Assembly (NCBI GenBank): GCA_900768515.1
Contig: CAAGDG010000012.1
Location: forward strand, 1 to 16,182
Length of the DNA: 16,182 nt
Reading direction: 5' to 3'
From: Lentisphaeria bacterium
GTDB taxonomy: Bacteria; Verrucomicrobiota; Lentisphaeria; Victivallales; Victivallaceae
The notes under the pieces were generated by a model, which was not told the origin of the DNA, ran no database searches, and saw only the letters and a program-made list of their open reading frames with translations. Of the stretch, positions 6,666-14,783 are shown one piece after another; the first letter of the stretch is position 1; every line of letters begins with the position of its first letter. The position numbers and the translations under genes were made by a program.

Positions 6666-8410
6666 TTATCAAACTGGGGGCCCAGGTTTCCACCGCGGTT
6701 TCCGGCATCCGCAGTGTTTACACCGGACTCGATCAGATTGTCAGGAAGGTGTCGAGCCTGAGTGTGATGCGGCTGGGCTCCCTCGTCGGGTTTATCACCG
6801 CCGGGGTCGGAATCACCGGCGTGACGGCAAAAATTCTGCAGCTCGGAGCACGCGCGGAGACGACCCGGCTGTCATTTCAGACGATGCTCGGGAGCATTGC
6901 CGCCGGAGACGCAATGATGACACGTCTCGACCGGTTTTCCAACTCGACGCCCTACAGCGGAGACCAGGTGAACCGGGCGGCAAAAACGCTGCTCGGGTTC
7001 GGAATTGCCGCCGGTGATGTGGAAAGCGAGCTGCGAAAGGTCGGCGACGTCGCCGCCGGTTCCGGGAAGGACTTCAACGAACTCGCCGCGATTTACGGAA
7101 AAGTTTTTGCAAAAGGGAAGGCGGATTCGGAGGACCTGAACCAGATGGTCGAGGCGGGGATTCCGATCGTGAAACTCCTGGGGGAGATGTACGGGAAAAC
7201 CGGCGGCGAAATCTATGCGATGGCCTCGAAAGGGGAGATCTCGGCGGCGGCGATCAGTGCGGCGTTTGACAAAATGTCCGGTAACGGCGGCGTCTACGCG
7301 AACATGATGGACCAGCAGAGCAAAACGGTCAGCGGCATCTGGGGTGCCATCGTCGGACAGCTCGAATACGCCGGCAGCCTGATTGGCGAGGCGATCGAGC
7401 CGCTGGTCAAATCGGTTCTGACCTATTTCCAGGGATGGGCCGACGAAATCGTGGCAATGTGTCAGGACGGGAGAATGGTTGAGTATCTCGCGACAATCGC
7501 CTACGCCGCGATCGACACCGGTGCCACCATCGCGCGGGGGCTGCTGAACGTGCGGGAATACGGCGCCGCCGCATTCGGCACCCTGTGTGACATCGGGGCC
7601 GCCGCGTGGTACGGCATTCAGGGCGGCGCGATTCTGGCATTCGTCGGAATTGTCCAGGCTCTGAACCGCGCGTGGGAACAGATCAAGGCCGTTTTCACCG
7701 TAATCGGCCGGCTGGCGTCGGCGACGTGGAACGGAATTCTCGCCGGGGTGTCCGGGTTCTGGGCGGGCGTTCTCAACCTCGTTCTGAACGGGGTGAACGC
7801 CGTCATCCGGATGCTGAACAAAATTCCCGGCGTCGACATCGACATGGTCGAAAAACCGGCGTTTGTCAAAAAAATCGAACGTTTTTCCGCCGAGGCGGGG
7901 GAAAAAGCCCGCCGGGAGCTGGAGGCGGTCGCGACCGGACAGGATTTCAAAGAGGCGTCCCGGCGCGCCGAGCTGAAAAACCGGGAATGGTCCGGCGTGG
8001 AGGCCCGCGGCAACGAACTCACGGAAAAATCCGCGGACAAAATGCTGAGCGCGGTCGGGCGTTTTGAACGCGCCGCGGAAAACGTCGCCGCCGGAACCGC
8101 CGCGATTGACGATTTTGCACAGCGCGCGACGGACACGGTTTCCCGCTGGCAGACCGACGCGCAGGATAAACAACGCGAGCGGAACAACGCGACGCTGGAC
8201 CGTGAACAGGAAAAACGGGACCTGACTCCCTCCGCCGGCCCGATTGCAAAACGCGAGCGGCAGGTCACCGACAGCCTGACGAAAATCGGACTCTACAATT
8301 TCGGCCCGAACAGCGTCCGGTCGATCGACCGGGAGAGAAACACTCTCCTGGGAGATATTCTCGAAACAGTCACCCAGATCAACCGGCGCAGTTCCGGTTT
8401 GCTCACATAA
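6647..8410 (+). CDS. Tail tape measure protein
   Basis: The 587-residue protein has the standard tape measure layout. Residues 1-60 are amphipathic and glycine-rich (SLVGFITAGVGITGVTAKIL), about 65-230 form a TMP domain with TTRLSFQTMLGS, LLGFGIAAGDVESELRKVGD and NQMVEAGIPIVKLLGEMYGK, about 300-395 are strongly hydrophobic with several helical stretches (GILAGVSGFWAGVLNLVLNG), and 400-545 are charged coiled coil. It sets tail length and is thought to help DNA entry. By the usual rule of about 0.15 nm per residue the tail would be near 90 nm. The start at 6647 lies inside the frameshift extension of the chaperone; GAGG is about ten bases upstream. Confidence 0.92.
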   Translation: MAQSSLIIKLGAQVSTAVSGIRSVYTGLDQIVRKVSSLSVMRLGSLVGFITAGVGITGVTAKILQLGARAETTRLSFQTMLGSIAAGDAMMTRLDRFSNSTPYSGDQVNRAAKTLLGFGIAAGDVESELRKVGDVAAGSGKDFNELAAIYGKVFAKGKADSEDLNQMVEAGIPIVKLLGEMYGKTGGEIYAMASKGEISAAAISAAFDKMSGNGGVYANMMDQQSKTVSGIWGAIVGQLEYAGSLIGEAIEPLVKSVLTYFQGWADEIVAMCQDGRMVEYLATIAYAAIDTGATIARGLLNVREYGAAAFGTLCDIGAAAWYGIQGGAILAFVGIVQALNRAWEQIKAVFTVIGRLASATWNGILAGVSGFWAGVLNLVLNGVNAVIRMLNKIPGVDIDMVEKPAFVKKIERFSAEAGEKARRELEAVATGQDFKEASRRAELKNREWSGVEARGNELTEKSADKMLSAVGRFERAAENVAAGTAAIDDFAQRATDTVSRWQTDAQDKQRERNNATLDREQEKRDLTPSAGPIAKRERQVTDSLTKIGLYNFGPNSVRSIDRERNTLLGDILETVTQINRRSSGLLT

Positions 8411-8422
8411 TGAGGTTTTCAA

Positions 8423-9199
8423 ATGAGCGCAAAACTGATCGGGAATCCCGAGTGGGTCGTCCTGCCCGGCTACCCGGAGGTCACCGGACAGGACGGCGAG
8501 GAAACGGTAACCGTCAGGGTCACCGCCACCGCGGACGGGCTGCAGAAATATCTCCCGACCTACGGCAGTTTTTTTGACGCCGCCGACCCGTTTTTTGCCC
8601 GGTTCCGCTATCTGTTGCTGACCGGGCGGACAATCTCCGCCGACCAGGGGGGAAAAACCTACACCGTTACTCTCACCTACGGCGTCGGCGAGGAGGACGA
8701 CGGAGAGGAGTCGACCGTGAAATCCGAGATCGAATACACAACGCAGGACGTCGATATTCCGATCGCGCAGCACGCGAATTACCGGGTCTGCTGGAACAAT
8801 CTGCTGCTGGCTGTGAACGGGGTGCGGCTGATCCCCTCCTGGTGGAGTACCGCGCGGGATAAAAAAATCCCCCCCGACAACATCGCGAGTTATGCGTGGG
8901 CGAAACCTGACGACCGAATCCCGGACGGCTGGTACTGCCTCTGCCCGGAGACAAAGCCCGGCGTCGAATCGTTCCGCAGCGGAATCTGCACCGTCACGGA
9001 AATCAGACGATCGACGAATAAGAGTTTTTTGTCGCGTTCCGCTAAAAAGGATTACACGATTCAGAAACCGCCGGATCATTTCGGCCGCTCCGGAGAATGG
9101 CTGCGCGGCGGATCCTCGATTCGGAAATGCGGCCGCTACTGGGAACTCACGGTGTCCTATTTGAACAGCAACATAGTCGACAGGGACCTCTACGAATGA
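8423..9199 (+). CDS. Unrecognised tail-region protein (258 aa)
   Basis: It lies directly after the tape measure, where siphoviruses encode distal tail proteins. The N-terminal half is beta-rich (ETVTVRVTATADGLQKYLP, KTYTVTLTYGVGEEDDGEES); the C-terminal half is rich in Trp, Tyr and Arg and contains several Cys (YCLCPETKPG). There is no signal peptide or membrane segment. I do not recognise a family, and no Dit-type motif is visible. GAGG seven bases upstream supports the start at 8423. The stop overlaps the next start as ATGA, so the two proteins are probably made in fixed proportion. Confidence 0.75.
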   Translation: MSAKLIGNPEWVVLPGYPEVTGQDGEETVTVRVTATADGLQKYLPTYGSFFDAADPFFARFRYLLLTGRTISADQGGKTYTVTLTYGVGEEDDGEESTVKSEIEYTTQDVDIPIAQHANYRVCWNNLLLAVNGVRLIPSWWSTARDKKIPPDNIASYAWAKPDDRIPDGWYCLCPETKPGVESFRSGICTVTEIRRSTNKSFLSRSAKKDYTIQKPPDHFGRSGEWLRGGSSIRKCGRYWELTVSYLNSNIVDRDLYE

Positions 9200-9714
9200 A
9201 ACCAAAATTTCCCAGCATTCCATACGGGACGGCCCCGGTGCGGGCGATTGCGCCCGGCTGGTTTCGCGAACTGCGCGATTTTTGCGAGTGGGCGGCGTCT
9301 CATCCGCGGGGCGACGGCGAGACGATTCTCAATACCGGCGACGGCACGCTCAGAGCCGGATCCCGGTCCGGCGGCGGAGGAGGCGGAGCGGCCTTCCCCT
9401 GTTTCCGCGTCTCTCTGGATGCGCAACGAATGCTCACCGCGACCGGCGGGTGGCTGAATCGAAACGGCGAGATGGTATTCGTCAAACCGCCGGAGAAGGG
9501 CGTCTCTCCCTCCTCCGGCTTTTTTTGCGTCTGCTCGACTCCGGACGCCGCCGGAAAATGGAGCACCCCGGAGTTCAAAATCACGTCCCCGGCCGCAGAC
9601 GCCTATCCGGTCGCCGAGATCTCCGTGGACGGGGAGGCGATCTCAATTGTGCAGTACCCGGTTTCCGTTGCGATGATCCTGATTGTGAAACAGTGCCCGA
9701 TTGCGGAGTTCTAA
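9196..9714 (+). CDS. Unrecognised tail-region protein with Gly linker (172 aa)
   Basis: The ATG at 9196 overlaps the previous TGA and has AGGGA nine bases upstream; the longer frame upstream is a shadow of the preceding gene. The first 50 residues hold an aromatic helix (PGWFRELRDFCEWAASHP), then a linker SRSGGGGGGAAF at about 55-66, then a beta-rich part (VAEISVDGEAISIVQYPV). A short N-terminal anchor, a flexible glycine hinge and a beta domain is a plan often seen in minor tail or adhesion proteins. No family is recognised. Confidence 0.7.
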   Translation: MKPKFPSIPYGTAPVRAIAPGWFRELRDFCEWAASHPRGDGETILNTGDGTLRAGSRSGGGGGGAAFPCFRVSLDAQRMLTATGGWLNRNGEMVFVKPPEKGVSPSSGFFCVCSTPDAAGKWSTPEFKITSPAADAYPVAEISVDGEAISIVQYPVSVAMILIVKQCPIAEF

Positions 9715-9715
9715 A

Positions 9716-10372
9716 ATGGCGAACGGGGAATTTTTCGTTGACGAGCGCCCCGGGCCGGAGAATATCGGCGGCTCGTGGAACAAGCCCCCGGCCCCGCCGG
9801 AGAGCGGGTCCTGGGGAGGCTCCGGAGGCGGCGCGGGCGGTGGCGGTGACGGCTCATACAATCCGTCCGGGCTGTTCGACCCGACAGAGGAGCCGCCGCG
9901 GATCAACCGGACGCTGAGCGGGTGTCTGCTCGCTGACTCAGACGGCCGTATTTTATTCTGCCGGCAGGCCTGCAAAACGATTCCCGCGCTCATTGCGTAT
10001 ATCTCCGGAGAAAACACGCGGGGACACGGACGCTGTGTTCTCGCCGCCACGACCGATCCGATGCGTCCGGCCTCCTCCTCGGGCTGGCCCTGGCATGACG
10101 GCACCGCGGCGACGGTTGCGATGACGGCCGGCTGGCCGTTCGGACAGCCGGGCAGTTACCGTGTTCGCGCGCGATGGCAGCGCGGACATTACGATTACGC
10201 GAAAATCAGCCGGGCAAAATTTGTAATTTACGGTGTTTCGACCGGCTGGATGACCCTGCCGCTCTCCGGCTGGACGACAATAGCAACCGTGATCGTTTCA
10301 ACGGATTACCGGTTGACCGTAAACGGGATGCCTGGGACGCGGGCCGGCAATCAATCATTACTGGAGAACTGA
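9716..10372 (+). CDS. Unrecognised tail-region protein with Gly-rich linker (218 aa)
   Basis: ATG 9716 follows GGAG at 9705-9708 by seven bases and the previous stop by one base; a TTG five codons upstream in the same frame is less likely. Residues about 1-25 are followed by a glycine/serine-rich linker (SGSWGGSGGGAGGGGDGSY) and then a globular part rich in Trp, Arg and Thr (ATTDPMRPASSSGWPWHDG, GSYRVRARWQRGHYDYAKIS). The beta-type C-terminus could bind a ligand or another tail component. It shares the linker plan with its upstream neighbour but not its sequence. No function is assigned. Confidence 0.7.
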   Translation: MANGEFFVDERPGPENIGGSWNKPPAPPESGSWGGSGGGAGGGGDGSYNPSGLFDPTEEPPRINRTLSGCLLADSDGRILFCRQACKTIPALIAYISGENTRGHGRCVLAATTDPMRPASSSGWPWHDGTAATVAMTAGWPFGQPGSYRVRARWQRGHYDYAKISRAKFVIYGVSTGWMTLPLSGWTTIATVIVSTDYRLTVNGMPGTRAGNQSLLEN

Positions 10373-10375
10373 ACA

Positions 10376-12076
10376 ATGCAAATCGTGGAACGACTCCTCC
10401 GCGTGACCGGCGCCGCCGGCGAGTGGACAAACAACCTGGGGAAACTCGAGAGCACCCCGGAAATCGCGGTCGGCGTCGGCGCCCGAATCCGGCTCGACCT
10501 GCGCTCTCCGGAGGGCGATCCGGACACGCACATCCTGCTGCCGCTCGCCCCGGAGAACGTCGAGAGTCTCGCGTATTACCTCGCGCTCGACAGCGATTAC
10601 ATCCAGGAGACGCCACCGCGGCTGCTCACGACCAGCGACATCCGCCTGGTTTCCGACGAGGAGCACACCTATCTCGAGGCGGATCTTCCGAACACCGCGC
10701 TGCCGGAGCTGCTGGATGCCCTGCAGAAAAATAAATCCGTTGAGCTCACCGGAGAGATCGGCGGCTACTCCGGCGGGAACGACCCGACCTGCGCGGATTT
10801 TGTGATTCAATTCCCGCTGCTGCTGCGGAATCGGATCTACCTCGGAACGGGGGGAGACGTTCCGCCGGAGGTTGAGGGGGACCCGCGTTACCTCACCGCG
10901 GAGCAGGTCCAGGCGCTGATCGCGGAAGCTCTCCGGCCGCCGAAGGGGGACCAGGGAGATCCGGGAGCCTCGGCGTATGAGATTGCCGTCGCGGGCGGGT
11001 ACGAGGGGACGCAGGCCGAATGGCTCGAAAGCCTCAAGGGCGAGCCTGGGAAATCCGCCTACGAAGTTGCCGTCGCGGGCGGCTACGACGGCACGGAGTC
11101 CGAGTGGCTCGCGAGCCTGATCGGAGAAACCGGACTCTCGGCCTACGAGCTGGCAGCGCTGCAGGGATTCAGCGGCACGGTCGACGAATGGCTCGAAAGC
11201 CTCCGGGGAGCAGACGGCCACGACCTGCATTTCGACGCGACCGGCGAGATTTCGGAACTCTCCGCGTATGCGGGCGAGGCTGCGGGGTTCACGTTCGCCG
11301 CCTCCACGACCGACGCGCAGACGAAAACGACGAAACTTTACATTTACGCAAAACGGTCAGGCGATTTCAACGACTGGTGCAATCCGCTCGTAATTACCTA
11401 TTACGAACGTTCGGCGGAGGTTGCGGCCCTCGCTCCGGTCACGATGACCGCCCCGCCGGCCGGCGCGGAGTATTTCAGTTTCGACGCGAGTGATTATCCG
11501 AATGCGACGATCGCCGCGGTCACGATCGACACGGACGAGGGGGAGCTCACGCTGCCCTATTACAGCGCGCTCGGAGTGCGCAAAATCGTTAAAACAAACG
11601 GGAAATTCCTCGTCTACCTCGGCGCCCAGTGCCCCGGGTTCACGACCGGGAAAATTTATCTGACGCAGTTTCTCGGAGCAGCCGCGCAGACCGAAACACC
11701 CGGATACAGCGGAAAAATGTACTACGGCTACATCCCGCAGACGGTTCTCGGCAGCACCTACCGGGTCGGGCAGATCACCGCGGCAATGCTCGAGGACAGC
11801 CGTAGCGTCATCACCGAGGCTGACACCGGGCCGCTCGATAAAACGAGCCTCGGGACGGTTCCGGAGGGGGCGCTCGTGGTTGTGCTGCTGCCGACCGGGA
11901 ACGGCCTCCGGGCGGAAAAATTCGACGGCCTCGGCGGTTACGTCGAGTTCATCGAGAACAACGTCGAATCGGGAACCGGCGCGAACGGCGCGGGCTATTC
12001 GCTCAACGGCGAGGCCTACAGCATTTACGGCGAGTATGTGCTCGCCGCTGCGGAAATCAGCATCCGGATCATATAG
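10376..12076 (+). CDS. Tail fibre / receptor-binding protein with SAYE...EWL repeats
   Basis: A 566-residue modular protein. Residues 1 to about 165 form a beta-rich domain ending in FVIQFPLLLRNRIYLGTGGD, probably the part that joins the fibre to the tail, comparable in layout to BppU-type N-termini. A short collagen-like stretch follows (PPKGDQGDPG), then three 28-residue units starting at S199, S227 and S255, and then a beta-rich distal region (about 285-566) with many Thr, Tyr and Gly, ending GEYVLAAAEISIRII. SAYE-type repeats separated by Gly-x-y triplets are known from phage fibres and similar adhesins. The distal region is the likely receptor-binding part. GGAG about ten bases upstream supports the start. 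Confidence 0.8.
   Translation: MQIVERLLRVTGAAGEWTNNLGKLESTPEIAVGVGARIRLDLRSPEGDPDTHILLPLAPENVESLAYYLALDSDYIQETPPRLLTTSDIRLVSDEEHTYLEADLPNTALPELLDALQKNKSVELTGEIGGYSGGNDPTCADFVIQFPLLLRNRIYLGTGGDVPPEVEGDPRYLTAEQVQALIAEALRPPKGDQGDPGASAYEIAVAGGYEGTQAEWLESLKGEPGKSAYEVAVAGGYDGTESEWLASLIGETGLSAYELAALQGFSGTVDEWLESLRGADGHDLHFDATGEISELSAYAGEAAGFTFAASTTDAQTKTTKLYIYAKRSGDFNDWCNPLVITYYERSAEVAALAPVTMTAPPAGAEYFSFDASDYPNATIAAVTIDTDEGELTLPYYSALGVRKIVKTNGKFLVYLGAQCPGFTTGKIYLTQFLGAAAQTETPGYSGKMYYGYIPQTVLGSTYRVGQITAAMLEDSRSVITEADTGPLDKTSLGTVPEGALVVVLLPTGNGLRAEKFDGLGGYVEFIENNVESGTGANGAGYSLNGEAYSIYGEYVLAAAEISIRII
10970..11221 (+). repeat. Three tandem 84-bp repeats coding 28-residue SAYE...EWL units
   Basis: Units begin at 10970, 11054 and 11138, so the period is exactly 84 bases. 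The peptide pattern is SAYE-[IVL]-A-(8)-GT-x-x-EWL-x-SL followed by a Gly-x-x joint. Units 1 and 2 are closest (AVAGGYEGT against AVAGGYDGT); unit 3 has diverged (AALQGFSGT). Confidence 0.93.
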
Positions 12077-12086
12077 GAGTAACAAT

Positions 12087-13079
12087 ATGAGTACAATTCA
12101 GGTCGGCGGGCAGCTGCAGCCGGGCACCGTTGACACACCGCTCGACGCCCGTGTGCGCATCGATACGCTGTCCGCAATTCAATCGATCCCGCTGCCGTTC
12201 GTCGGCATGACGTTTTTCGTGAGAGAAACAGGAAGGCTATACGTCGTCAAATCCCTTAAAGGCAGGCAGATCGGACCTGTAGTAACCGAAAACGCCGCGA
12301 TTGACGAATACGAGGAGATCCCGCCGAAAACACACGGGCACACGGTTGAGGAGATCACGGGGCTCGACGATAAAATCGACGGTGCGCTCGGCAACGCCGC
12401 AGCGCGGCCGGCGACGATTGCGCTGCCGGTTCCGTATGAGCTGGACAACGAAAATATAACGCTGATCGTCGATTTCTCGCTGACCGGAGAATTCGCGGAG
12501 GGGGATTCCCCGACCTACGCGCGGATCCGGATGTCCGAATCCTACGCGAAAATGCGGGTGTTTTCAAACGGTTCCTGGGAGCCGGTTTCCGGCCCGTCGC
12601 TCGGGGTTCCCCACTACGGGGCGACGGTCGAATTCACCCTCGACCAGCAGCTGTTTCCCAGCTACGTCGCCGGGAAAAAATACTACGCGCGTTACTGCTG
12701 GATCGACAGCGCCGGAAACGCCGGCGACTGGGTCGGATTCGCATTTTCCGGCGACGTGGCCGACATGGCGCCGATCCGCACGAATTACGAGACGCCGCTG
12801 CGGGTCGCCGCAAACCGGACCGTTTCCGGGGAAATCGCGCTCGACTACCTCGACGGCGAGGTGCAGAACCTCTCCCTCTCCGGCGACGCCTCGCTCGATC
12901 TCGCGGATGTTTCAAACGTATCGTTCGGCCAGGCACTCGTCGTCAATGTCGACACCGCCGGGCATACGCTCACCGTGACCGGCAGCGCGGGCGAATACTC
13001 CTGCACGGAGGACAAAAATTACATGATCTGCGTGACCAATTTCGGCGTGCTCAACATCGCCGTGACCGAAACCGTTTAG
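12087..13079 (+). CDS. Second tail fibre-like structural protein
   Basis: The 330-residue protein starts at ATG 12087 behind TAGGAG that overlaps the previous stop; the longer open frame upstream is a shadow of the fibre gene. It has an N-terminal domain with FVGMTFFVRETGRLYVVKSL, then KTHGHTVEEITGLDDKI (about 81-97), a hinge type often seen in phage fibres where H-x-H residues (H83, H85) can bind a metal ion along a trimer axis. The rest is beta-rich and ends with a strand-turn-strand block (VVNVDTAGHTLTVTGSAGE, CVTNFGVLNIAVTETV) like a knob or lectin-like cap. Probably it forms part of the fibre or baseplate tip together with its upstream neighbour. Confidence 0.7.
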   Translation: MSTIQVGGQLQPGTVDTPLDARVRIDTLSAIQSIPLPFVGMTFFVRETGRLYVVKSLKGRQIGPVVTENAAIDEYEEIPPKTHGHTVEEITGLDDKIDGALGNAAARPATIALPVPYELDNENITLIVDFSLTGEFAEGDSPTYARIRMSESYAKMRVFSNGSWEPVSGPSLGVPHYGATVEFTLDQQLFPSYVAGKKYYARYCWIDSAGNAGDWVGFAFSGDVADMAPIRTNYETPLRVAANRTVSGEIALDYLDGEVQNLSLSGDASLDLADVSNVSFGQALVVNVDTAGHTLTVTGSAGEYSCTEDKNYMICVTNFGVLNIAVTETV

Positions 13080-13087
13080 GAGGAGTT

Positions 13088-13738
13088 ATGAAAAAATTTC
13101 TGACATTTGCGCTCGCGCTGCTGTTCGCCGCCGCCCTGGCCGTCTACGCCTGTTTTGACAGCGATCCGGATTCGCTGCTGGGAAATTCCACAACCACCAT
13201 CACCGGCGGAAACGGCAGCAGCATCGACGTCGGCTACGTCGAGCTACCCGGTTTTAACTCCGGGGAGTGGCTCGAAAAATTTCCCGACGTCAACGAGCAG
13301 AACAAACTACGGCACGTGAAACCGGTTTCGGCGATCGAAACCGCATTCCCGTTCACGCTGAATCTCGCGTTTTCCGGATTCCTCGACGAACAGGGGCGGC
13401 AGGTCGACGAGGCGATCGGCCGGATGACGCTGTTCTATTATTCGAAATCGGGAGGCTGGATGATTCTGCGCGACATCGTCAGCCCTCAGTATGAGGTCGT
13501 GTCGGACGCGGAGAAAACCCGCGCCTTGTTCGGGCGGCAGACGATTCCGTCGCCGCTGGGGTACGCGGACGGCGATTACATTCCGGTCGTTTTCTATTTT
13601 GAAACCGCCTCGGGCAATTACGCGAGTTTCGACCTCGACGAGATGATGAGCCGCCGGGAATTTCTCGGCGCGGTGAATTTCGCTCCCGGCGCAAACGTGC
13701 TCGCGATCGTCGTCCGCGACAACACCCGGCCGCTCTGA
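13088..13738 (+). CDS. Secreted or anchored protein of unknown function (216 aa)
   Basis: Residues 1-21 form a signal or anchor sequence (MKKFLTFALALLFAAALAVY), with V-Y-A at 19-21 as a possible signal peptidase I site; C22 follows, but the lipobox is poor because Y precedes the A. A polar linker (NSTTTITGGNGSSID) then leads to a beta-rich domain with RMTLFYYSKSGGWMILRD and YIPVVFYFETASGNYASF. No family is recognised. AGGAGG lies just upstream of the ATG, which suggests high expression. It shares the motif after the hydrophobic stretch (Y-A-x-F/L-D-x-D/E-P) with the protein encoded from 14784, so these two may act together outside the cytoplasm. Confidence 0.75.
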   Translation: MKKFLTFALALLFAAALAVYACFDSDPDSLLGNSTTTITGGNGSSIDVGYVELPGFNSGEWLEKFPDVNEQNKLRHVKPVSAIETAFPFTLNLAFSGFLDEQGRQVDEAIGRMTLFYYSKSGGWMILRDIVSPQYEVVSDAEKTRALFGRQTIPSPLGYADGDYIPVVFYFETASGNYASFDLDEMMSRREFLGAVNFAPGANVLAIVVRDNTRPL

Positions 13739-13748
13739 GGAGGGGAAA

Positions 13749-14765
13749 ATGAATCAGCTGCTGCTGTTCGCGCTGATGAATGGCTCGCATCGCCACCGCT
13801 ACACCGACGCGAGCGGAATCTGCGCGGCCTGTCACCGGCCGCATTCGCCGCACACGTTTGAAAACGGCGTCTGTTCCGTCTGCGGATTCGCGGGCTGTGA
13901 ACACCCGGATGGATTCGTCGACAACGGCAACGAGCTCACGCATGTCTGTCCGGTCTGCGGGGCGACGAATCCGCACGCCTGGTTTCAGCAGACGACCGCG
14001 GTCAACTGTCAGGCGTGTTCGGTCTGCGGCGCGACCCGCGCTCACGAGTGGGAGAACGGCGTCTGCGTCGTCTGCGATTATTCGTGTCAGCATCCGGAGT
14101 GGCTGCCGAACGGAAACCGGCACAAATGCAAAATCTGCGCGCTCACGGCACCGCACGAACTGTCGTTCGCGCACGACTACAACTGCCAGGTCTGCGACGT
14201 CTGCGGCGGAACCGTGGCGCACGATTTTCCGAACCGGACCGCGAGCCGCTGCGGGACGTGTTCCGTCTGCGGCGACACGCGCACGAGTCACGACTGGACC
14301 GGGGCGACCGGATACTGCCGCTACTGCAACTACGAGTGTTTGCATCCGCAGGGGGTTGACAGTCAGGAGACCTGTCCGGTCTGCGGGAAACGGGTTTACT
14401 ACCCCGGGGCGGAGTACCGGGTGTTTTCCGGAAAATACGCCGGCAGTTACAAATACGCGGGCACGGTCAACTCCCAGCGCTATTACCGGCAGTACGTCTG
14501 GGACGGCGAGTGGGTCACCGGCGTTTACTATCTGGTCGTGCTCAACATCACCACGCCGACGCAGTTCGGCGGAAACTACGCATACACCGGATCGGGCGCT
14601 GCGTTCGTCACGACGATTGCGAATTTTCCGATCAACGACACGCTGCTCGAGGGCGACGGCCGTTATCAGATTCACCTCGAACAGTACAATCTCGACGGTT
14701 CGTTCCGGGCGGAGGCGGATTACACCTCGCCCGATTGCGAAAACCTCACCGGCGTACTGCCGTAA
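13749..14765 (+). CDS. Cys-rich protein with tandem zinc-ribbon-like CxxC repeats
   Basis: The 338-residue protein holds 26 Cys in residues 25-212, forming 13 CxxC pairs (25/28, 42/45, 67/70, 87/90, 90/93, 106/109, 127/130, 146/149, 149/152, 168/171, 171/174, 190/193 and 209/212). His residues recur between them (HTF, HAW, HEW, HDF, HDW). About three units of 59-68 residues can be laid over one another, each of the plan C-x2-C ... H-x-[FW] ... C-x2-C-x2-[FYS]-x-C-x-HP ... C-x2-C. Such sites usually bind zinc as structural ribbons. Residues 220-338 lack this pattern and are aromatic and beta-rich. The first 10 residues (MNQLLLFALM) are hydrophobic but too short for a normal signal peptide. Similar CxxC/HxW repeats are known from bacterial surface proteins; the function here is unknown. 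GAGGAGGGG precedes the ATG. Confidence 0.8.
   Translation: MNQLLLFALMNGSHRHRYTDASGICAACHRPHSPHTFENGVCSVCGFAGCEHPDGFVDNGNELTHVCPVCGATNPHAWFQQTTAVNCQACSVCGATRAHEWENGVCVVCDYSCQHPEWLPNGNRHKCKICALTAPHELSFAHDYNCQVCDVCGGTVAHDFPNRTASRCGTCSVCGDTRTSHDWTGATGYCRYCNYECLHPQGVDSQETCPVCGKRVYYPGAEYRVFSGKYAGSYKYAGTVNSQRYYRQYVWDGEWVTGVYYLVVLNITTPTQFGGNYAYTGSGAAFVTTIANFPINDTLLEGDGRYQIHLEQYNLDGSFRAEADYTSPDCENLTGVLP
13821..14384 (+). repeat. About three degenerate repeats of a zinc-ribbon-like unit
   Basis: Units run roughly over residues 25-86, 87-145 and 146-212 of the Cys-rich protein. Aligned landmarks are C-x2-C(-x2-C), H-x-[FW], [GR]-x-C-x2-C, C-x-HP and a final C-x2-C. DNA identity between units is low, so the duplication is old or kept by selection on protein. 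Confidence 0.75.
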
Positions 14766-14783
14766 ACGAATACAGGAGCTGTC

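Noticed and set aside
9097..9195. Upstream extension of the 172-residue tail gene
   Set aside because: The frame is open but lies within the preceding gene; the ATGA overlap at 9196 with its ribosome site explains the start better.
6872..9223. Long minus-strand open frame (783 codons)
   Set aside because: It is the antisense shadow of the tape measure and the following gene; composition is not protein-like and no ribosome site fits.
11880..12086. Upstream extension of the second fibre gene
   Set aside because: The extra residues are Ser/Arg/Thr-rich shadow of the first fibre's 3' end; ATG 12087 has a good ribosome site.
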